Source of the DNA: JBEEMU01 sp043778315
Lineage (GTDB): Bacteria > Bacteroidota > Bacteroidia > Chitinophagales > Saprospiraceae
NCBI GenBank assembly: GCA_043778315.1
Contig: JAYWGJ010000342.1
Span: 1 to 17,981 of the forward strand
Direction: 5' to 3'
Length of the DNA: 17,981 nucleotides
Shown: piece after piece, positions 13,893-17,981 of the stretch
Position numbering within the stretch: position 1 is the stretch's first letter
Layout of the letters: each line of letters starts with the position of its first letter
Translations under genes and position numbers: made by a program
Notes under the pieces: generated by a model
Seen by the model: the letters and a program-made list of their open reading frames with translations, nothing else
Told to the model about the DNA's origin: nothing
Database searches by the model: none

Positions 13893-14621
13893 TTAGTATA
13901 TAATTTGGCGCAAATACAAGCCTTCGGGCGGCACACTAAGCGGCTTTTGCAGTGCTTTTTTGTTTTCCATAGCCGCTTGTAAATCCTCTAAACTCATACG
14001 TCCTTGCCCTATTTCCAGACACGCGCCCACGATTAGTCGTATCATGCCGCGCAAAAAACGATTGGCAGTGATGTGGTATTCCCACGCCGTTTCGGTCAGT
14101 ATCCACTCGCTTCGCGTGAGCGTACAAAGCGTAGTATGCACCTGCGTATGCGTTTTGCAAAACGTGGCAAAATCAGTATAATTTAACAATAAATCGGCTG
14201 CTGCCTGCATTTTTTTGGTATCTACGCGACTTGCAAACGGGTAAAACCAAGCGGTTTCGGTATGAAAAGGGCTGCGTTGCAGGTCTATTTTATAGACGTA
14301 ACTGCGCGATGTGGCATCAAAACGAGCGTGCGCATCATCTGCAACTGCGTAGATTTTGGTAAAAACAATATCGCGTCCACAAAGGTGATTGAGGCGTTTG
14401 AGCAAGTCGTGCGGCAACGCCGCCGCGCTATCAAAATGCAGCACAAAATGCTCGGCATGAACGCCCGCGTCAGTTCGCCCGCAACCTACTACGGAAGTCG
14501 GCGAGCGCAGCACGGTTTCGAGTGCGGCTTCTACTGTCGCCTGCACCGACACGCCTGTCGGTTGCGCCTGCCAGCCCACAAAACGAGTGCCATTATAGGC
14601 TAATTCGGCGAAGTAACGCAT
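13893..14621 (-). CDS. truA: tRNA pseudouridine(38-40) synthase TruA
   Basis: TruA converts uridines 38-40 in the anticodon stem-loop of many tRNAs to pseudouridine. The 242-residue length fits the family. It opens with MRYFAELAYNGTRFVGWQAQ, the usual start. The catalytic Asp is Asp51 in the invariant GCGRTDAGVHAEHFV. Other landmarks are SYVYKI (128-133), 'FATFCK' and NRFLRGMIRLIVGACLEIG (192-210), matching the C-terminal family signature. It starts 22 bp behind the coaBC stop and is the last gene of the bamD-rpoZ-coaBC-truA run. The terminator at 13829 lies 20 bp beyond its stop codon. Confidence 0.97.
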   Translation of the reverse strand: MRYFAELAYNGTRFVGWQAQPTGVSVQATVEAALETVLRSPTSVVGCGRTDAGVHAEHFVLHFDSAAALPHDLLKRLNHLCGRDIVFTKIYAVADDAHARFDATSRSYVYKIDLQRSPFHTETAWFYPFASRVDTKKMQAAADLLLNYTDFATFCKTHTQVHTTLCTLTRSEWILTETAWEYHITANRFLRGMIRLIVGACLEIGQGRMSLEDLQAAMENKKALQKPLSVPPEGLYLRQIIY

Positions 14622-14643
14622 TTATTTTACTGCTATTTTACAA

Positions 14644-15849
14644 TTAAATCATTTCGCGCAAGCGCAGTATCGCATTTACTATATCTTCCGCGACTTCGGT
14701 TTTCGCTTTCAGCGCAAAATCCGTTTTGTTACTTATGCGGTCGATGATTGTAATTTTATTGGTATCATAACCAAAAGTCGCCCCTGCGTCCTGCGTAGTA
14801 TTCAGTATTATCGCGTCCAAATTCTTCTTTGCCAATTTCAATTTGGCATAATGCAACGCATCGTTTGTTTCCAAAGCAAAACCAATTAGTAGCTGCCCTG
14901 CGCGTTTTTGCGCACCCAAAGTAGCGGCAATATCGGTCGTTTTTACTAAGTTGAGCGTTAGCGAATCCGTATTTTTCTTTATTTTTTCGTTCGCAATATT
15001 ATCGGGTTTATAATCCGCAACCGCCGCCGCCCATACGCATATTTCCGCAGCAGCGAAATGCGCTTCGCAGGCAGCGAACATTTGCGCGCCACTTTCTACG
15101 TTTATAGTCGTAATATTATGGTGTGTAATTTTTATTGCGGTCGGTCCCGTTACGAGCGTCACGAGCGCGCCACGTTGCGCCAAACTGAGCGCGATAGCCG
15201 CGCCCATTTTGCCCGACGAGCGATTACCGATGTACCGAACAGGGTCTATCGACTCGTAGGTCGGACCCGAAGTGAGCAAGCAGCGCACACCCGCGAGGGT
15301 CTGCGGCGTGTCTTCTTCGGTAAAATAATTTTGCAAAAAAGCGATGATATTATCGGGTTCAGCCATACGTCCTTGTCCGACCAAACCGCTCGCGAGTTCG
15401 CCGTGTTCGGGTTCGATGAGGTGACAGCCGTCCGCCTCCAATTGCCGCACATTGCGCGTCGTAGCAGGGTGCAGCCACATATCCAAATCCATAGCGGGCG
15501 CGAAAAACACAGGGCATCGCGCAGAAAGATAGACTGCGGTTAGTATATTATCGCAGTTGCCCGTCGCTATTTTGGAGAGGGTCGTAGCGGTGCAAGGCGC
15601 GATGACTATCGCATCTGCCCACAAGCCGAGTTCGACGTGATTATTCCAGCCGTCCGCGCTGCTCACGTCGGTCAGCACGTCGTTGCGCGACAGCGTAGAG
15701 AGCGTCAAGGGCGTAATAAAAGCGGAAGCCGCAGGGGTCATTAACACCCGGACTTCCGCTCCTTGGCTGATTAAGCCGCGCACTAATTGCGCCGATTTGT
15801 AGGCGGCGATGCTCCCGCACACACCGACTATTATTTTTTTACCTTTCAC
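14644..15849 (-). CDS. coaBC: Bifunctional CoaBC (phosphopantothenoylcysteine synthetase/decarboxylase)
   Basis: The protein catalyses two steps of coenzyme A synthesis: CTP-dependent ligation of 4'-phosphopantothenate to cysteine (CoaB), then FMN-dependent decarboxylation to 4'-phosphopantetheine (CoaC). It has 401 residues, the usual size. The N-terminal flavoprotein domain has VGVCGSIAAYKSAQLV (8-23), catalytic His71 in WNNHVELGLWAD, and FFAPAMDLDMW (115-125). The substrate-recognition clamp region is GLVGQGRMAEP (155-165); the Cys found in this flap in E. coli is Ser here, a position that I recall as variable between phyla. The C-terminal CoaB domain starts near 185, with TSGPTYESIDPVRYIGNRSS (193-212) and the later 'NTTQDAGATFGYDTNK'. 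It is 20 bp behind rpoZ, in the operon. Confidence 0.97.
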   Translation of the reverse strand: MKGKKIIVGVCGSIAAYKSAQLVRGLISQGAEVRVLMTPAASAFITPLTLSTLSRNDVLTDVSSADGWNNHVELGLWADAIVIAPCTATTLSKIATGNCDNILTAVYLSARCPVFFAPAMDLDMWLHPATTRNVRQLEADGCHLIEPEHGELASGLVGQGRMAEPDNIIAFLQNYFTEEDTPQTLAGVRCLLTSGPTYESIDPVRYIGNRSSGKMGAAIALSLAQRGALVTLVTGPTAIKITHHNITTINVESGAQMFAACEAHFAAAEICVWAAAVADYKPDNIANEKIKKNTDSLTLNLVKTTDIAATLGAQKRAGQLLIGFALETNDALHYAKLKLAKKNLDAIILNTTQDAGATFGYDTNKITIIDRISNKTDFALKAKTEVAEDIVNAILRLREMI

Positions 15850-15869
15850 TATTTTTGTTAAATAGGTGG

Positions 15870-16208
15870 TTAGTTTTCTACTTTTTCGTTAGTGTGTTCG
15901 TAGTGTAGTTTGTCTTGCAAAAACTCCGCCGTAGCGATAGTTGCAGGGTTTGGCAACCGCTCATAAAATTTAGATATTTCTATCTGCTCTTTATTTTCGT
16001 TGATTTCCTCGAGGTTTTCTATTTGCGAAGCAAATTCGCCCAGTTTTTCGTGCAATTCTTTCTTGATTTCGGAAGAAATAGCGCGCGAGCGTTTAGCAAT
16101 GATAAATAAAGACTCATAAATATTGCCTGTGGCAGCCACTAATCGCTCGATTTCGGCAGGTTCTGCGCTCGGGTTGAGGGTTTGTGCAAACTTTTTTAAT
16201 TCGCTCAT
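15870..16208 (-). CDS. rpoZ: RNA polymerase omega / Rpb6 family subunit
   Basis: This 112-residue protein fits the Bacteroidota form of the omega subunit, which helps fold and assemble the beta' subunit of RNA polymerase. The core is TGNIYESLFIIAKRSRAISS (positions 27-46), matching the omega helix pattern 'N-x-Y-E-x-x-x-I-x-A-K-R-S/A-R-Q/A-I'. It is followed by a charged helix (EIKKELHEKLGEFASQIENL) and an acidic tail rich in Glu and Asn. The short similarity would be weak alone, but position supports it strongly: in many Bacteroidota a small omega-like gene lies directly between bamD and coaBC, as here. Spacing is 63 bp behind bamD and 20 bp before coaBC. Confidence 0.85.
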   Translation of the reverse strand: MSELKKFAQTLNPSAEPAEIERLVAATGNIYESLFIIAKRSRAISSEIKKELHEKLGEFASQIENLEEINENKEQIEISKFYERLPNPATIATAEFLQDKLHYEHTNEKVEN

Positions 16209-16271
16209 TTTTTATTTTTTATTACTATATGAAATATTAATTAAGGCTATTTTTTTGTTAATCTGAACTAC

Positions 16272-17075
16272 CTATAACGCTTTCAACCGCTTATTAGAAG
16301 CGTCAAAAATCTTTTCGGCATCTTTGGCAAGCGGACTGTCGCTGTGTTTATCCACAAAATCGCGATACGCAACTAAGGTTTCGCGGTAACGCTCCGCCTG
16401 CTTGTCCTCGACGCTGTTCTGCGCTAAGTAATAGCATGATTTTACAATCATAAAACGCGCTTTGTCCGCGTCGGGCGCGTCGGGATATTTCTGCAAAAGG
16501 CTTTTGAAAACGTGCGTTGCCGCTTTATAATCCGCCACTTTATAGTATAATTCTGCCGCATCAAAATCTTTTTGATACAATACAACACGACTTATATCAA
16601 TCGCTTTATTGCACTCTTCTACCTTTTTTGAGTTCGGGTAAGTGTTCGTGAACAACTGATACGCCTCGATAGCTTTGAGCGTATATTCTTGGTCGAGCTT
16701 CGAGTTCGGAGCTAATTTGCCGAGCGCAACCGCCGACATATACGCCGCATCTTCCGTGTATTCGCTGTTCGGAAAGTTGCTCGCGAAAGTTTTGAAATAA
16801 TACGACGCAGACAAATACTCCTTCATATTATAAGAGCAATTGGCGTACAGCCACGAGTATTTTTCGGCATCTTTCGTGCCGCGAACGAAAGGCATCACGT
16901 CCTCAAAAAGCTGTTGCGCTTCCGAGTAGCTCTTGTTTTCGTAATATTTCAAGGCTTCGTCGGCTTTCACCTTAAAGTCCTGTCCTTTTTTGATAGTGTC
17001 AAAACGCGACGCACATGAACTCAAAACGAGTATTGCTGCGAAGCAGAGGCTTAATAGTTGCTTTAAATTTTTCAT
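16272..17075 (-). CDS. bamD: Outer-membrane assembly lipoprotein BamD
   Basis: BamD is the essential lipoprotein of the BAM complex that, with BamA, inserts beta-barrel proteins in the outer membrane. From the ATG at 17075 it encodes 267 residues. A lipoprotein signal (MKNLKQLLSLCF..., lipobox VLSSC, acylated Cys21) is followed by tandem TPR-like helix pairs: ADEALKYYENKSYSEAQQLF, then SASYYFKTFASNFPNSEYTE, AIEAYQLFTNTYPNSKKVEE, AATHVFKSLLQKYPDAPDAD and ending KHSDSPLAKDAEKIF. The YPNS/YPDA/FPNS turns are typical of BamD. A GTG at 17084 in frame is an alternative start, but it would lie within a few bases of the promoter box, leaving 17075 as the better choice. It is the first gene of the bamD-rpoZ-coaBC-truA operon. 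Confidence 0.95.
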   Translation of the reverse strand: MKNLKQLLSLCFAAILVLSSCASRFDTIKKGQDFKVKADEALKYYENKSYSEAQQLFEDVMPFVRGTKDAEKYSWLYANCSYNMKEYLSASYYFKTFASNFPNSEYTEDAAYMSAVALGKLAPNSKLDQEYTLKAIEAYQLFTNTYPNSKKVEECNKAIDISRVVLYQKDFDAAELYYKVADYKAATHVFKSLLQKYPDAPDADKARFMIVKSCYYLAQNSVEDKQAERYRETLVAYRDFVDKHSDSPLAKDAEKIFDASNKRLKAL

Positions 17076-17084
17076 AATTAACAC

Positions 17085-17299
17085 GCAAAACTACGGTTTT
17101 AAATTGGATTATTACAGTATTGTAGATAGTTTTTTTCTTTTTTTAATTTATGATTATATTTACACAACGTTTTTAAGCCGTTTTTCGATGCCTCTCGGCA
17201 TAACTTTAAGATTTATTTCACATTTTGATAAAATAAAAACTGTATGGAGAAGAAATAGGAAGTAATGGTCAGGTAGGCAATTAAAGTAGCTAAAAATAG
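17085..17299. other. AT-rich spacer upstream of bamD
   Basis: This is the first part of the 589-bp gap between bamD and the gene at 17665. It holds the bamD -7 element. I see no convincing gene in the rest. A plus-strand frame reaching 17265 is mostly the reverse side of bamD, so I do not call it. Confidence 0.55.
17086..17093 (-). promoter_or_regulatory. Putative -7 element of the bamD operon, very close to the start codon
   Basis: CAAAACTA reads TAGTTTTG on the minus strand, an exact TAnnTTTG match. It ends only 11 bp before the ATG at 17075, so a start near 17080 would give a leader of about five bases. No clear -33 box is visible. Confidence 0.4.
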
Positions 17300-17307
17300 T
17301 ATTTTTG
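17300..17307 (+). promoter_or_regulatory. Putative -7 element of the 17337 small unit
   Basis: TATTTTTG fits TAnnTTTG exactly, but it is low in complexity and sits in AT-rich DNA, where chance matches are common. It is kept because it lies 30 bp before a tiny ORF that ends just ahead of a terminator. Confidence 0.3.
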
Positions 17308-17336
17308 TTTCAAAATACCAATTCTATTTACCCGCT

Positions 17337-17390
17337 ATGATTTTAGTGGAGAGTAAAATAAAGGATATATTGGATTTACTCGTTAAGTAA
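17337..17390 (+). CDS. Possible 17-residue peptide in a short transcript
   Basis: ATG at 17337 to TAA at 17390 encodes MILVESKIKDILDLLVK, which would form an amphipathic helix. A hairpin terminator begins 15 bp past the stop codon and a -7 match lies 30 bp upstream, so promoter, ORF and terminator fit in about 130 nt. I do not recognise it. A small non-coding RNA with a fortuitous ORF is an equal alternative. Confidence 0.25.
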   Translation: MILVESKIKDILDLLVK

Positions 17391-17404
17391 ACACTAACTC
17401 AAAT

Positions 17405-17443
17405 AAAGCGCAACCTCACTTCGCCGTGTTCTTGCGCTTTTTT
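17405..17443 (+). terminator. Hairpin terminator behind the 17337 unit
   Basis: AAAGCGCAA (17405-17413) pairs perfectly with TTGCGCTTT (17432-17440) across an 18-nt loop that itself contains a CAC/GTG pairing. T-rich sequence follows directly. No full-size gene on the plus strand lies upstream in this gap, so the terminator implies a short transcript. Confidence 0.75.
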
Positions 17444-17598
17444 ATTGTTTATTCGCAACATATCTAATTGAAGGAAAATATTATTTATTTATAATAAAAA
17501 TATATAAACTGTTAATCATCAATATATTATAAAAATTAAATAACATAAAAATTAAAATCAAGCTGTTTTTTATTATAATAAAATATTTTACCGTATTA

Positions 17599-17634
17599 TT
17601 GTAGTTCGAAAATTATAAGTTGGCTTTGCGCCAA
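17599..17634 (+). promoter_or_regulatory. Putative promoter with overlapping inverted repeat before the 17665 gene
   Basis: TTG (17599-17601) and TGGCTTTG (17621-17628, one mismatch to TAnnTTTG) are 19 bp apart, a proper Bacteroidota spacing. The start would be near 17635, 30 nt before the ATG. A small perfect inverted repeat, TTGGC-TTTGC-GCCAA (17620-17634), overlaps the -7 box and could be an operator or chance. Confidence 0.4.
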
Positions 17635-17664
17635 TTATTCCACCAAAATATTCCGACTAAAAAT

Positions 17665-17981
17665 ATGGCAAAAACGCTCAATATTATTTCGCGCAAAAAC
17701 ACGGATACTAATTGGTACAAGGCAAATCCTTATACCGACAACGATATAGATACGATTCCTGATGCGGAGGGCGCGACCGCGACTAAACAAATCACGTCGA
17801 TACCGTCGCCGTTTGCGCGAGTCGATTTGTTCAAATCCGCGTTTCGGAGCTTAGTAGAGCAAGCGCGCACCGACGGCACACGCCTCAACGGCAATACGAT
17901 TCACCACAAATTGGTGAGCGAAACGCTCGACTTAGCGCAGCTTTTTTTCAATATGGACGCGCTCAAAGAAGACGCGGGCAA
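17665..17981 (+). CDS. Unrecognised protein, N-terminal 105 residues, cut by the window edge
   Basis: The frame starts at ATG 17665 and stays open to the last base, giving 105 residues and part of a codon. No signal peptide or membrane segment is present, so the product is probably cytoplasmic. The first 45 residues are polar and loop-like (NTDTNWYKANPYTDNDIDTI, then PDAEGATATKQ). Then comes ITSIPSPFARVDLFKSAFRS (44-63 region), followed by helical sequence, including LVSETLDLAQLFFNMDALKED. I do not recognise the family well enough to name it. The IPSPFARVDL stretch looks like a conserved motif. Codon use, with GC-rich third positions, resembles the housekeeping genes nearby. A candidate promoter lies just upstream and a terminator isolates it from earlier transcription, so it is likely the first gene of a unit continuing to the right. 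Confidence 0.75.
   Translation, partial: MAKTLNIISRKNTDTNWYKANPYTDNDIDTIPDAEGATATKQITSIPSPFARVDLFKSAFRSLVEQARTDGTRLNGNTIHHKLVSETLDLAQLFFNMDALKEDAG

Noticed and set aside
15058..15543. A 161-codon plus-strand frame
   Set aside because: It is the reverse of coaBC, Arg-rich and without motifs. coaBC is certain in this stretch.
16990..17265. A 91-codon plus-strand frame reaching into the bamD upstream region
   Set aside because: Its first part is antisense to the bamD signal peptide. The rest is low-complexity translation of AT-rich spacer, with no promoter or terminator matched to it.
1..17981. Insertion sequence, prophage or integrated plasmid
   Set aside because: No transposase, integrase or phage structural gene is visible. 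The genes are mostly housekeeping, with consistent base composition.

Overview
The window looks like a chromosomal segment of a member of the Bacteroidota. Several signs agree. Intergenic DNA is very AT-rich beside moderately GC genes. Start codons lack clear Shine-Dalgarno sequences. Matches to the Bacteroidota -7 promoter element TAnnTTTG recur upstream of genes. Gene content also fits: a DUF6089/PorG-like barrel, a three-part DsbD with a CVNC thioredoxin domain, a Bacteroidota-type RNA polymerase omega, and a bamD-rpoZ-coaBC cluster. A free-standing PurQ and a futalosine-deaminase-like amidohydrolase may point to Cytophagales-like or related lineages rather than Bacteroides, but this is only a hint. 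I see no rRNA, tRNA, CRISPR array, insertion sequence or phage gene.

Layout. 1-491 (-): peptide deformylase, cut by the left edge. 691-1557 (-): outer-membrane DUF6089 barrel. 1956-4565 (+): large DsbD with two tandem periplasmic domains. 4664-5389 (+): PurQ. 5650-6001 (+): a self-contained small unit with promoter, 30-residue membrane peptide ORF, structured trailer and strong terminator. 6033-8253 (-): probable operon of a small membrane protein, a polyprenyl-phosphate sugar-phosphate transferase and an amidohydrolase. 8436-9152 and 9390-10013 (+): exported LysM protein and outer-membrane barrel, each followed by a hairpin terminator. 10257-11345 (-): recA. 11779-12690 (-): TIGR01777-family epimerase. 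12798-13457 (+): exported protein of unknown function. 13893-17075 (-): operon bamD-rpoZ-coaBC-truA. 17665 to the end (+): start of an unrecognised gene, cut by the right edge.

How it fits together. Most of the window is housekeeping: N-terminal methionine deformylation, periplasmic disulfide chemistry, purine synthesis, recombination, coenzyme A synthesis, tRNA pseudouridylation and outer-membrane assembly. Envelope biogenesis is prominent (DsbD, BamD, two barrels, LysM protein, sugar transferase). The less ordinary material lies between genes. There are three candidate short transcription units carrying tiny ORFs (30, 12 and 17 codons), each ending in a hairpin terminator. There are also two nested inverted-repeat elements (576-678 and 10126-10243) whose outer arms resemble each other. 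The partial gene at the right edge has no function I recognise and could open an accessory operon outside this window.
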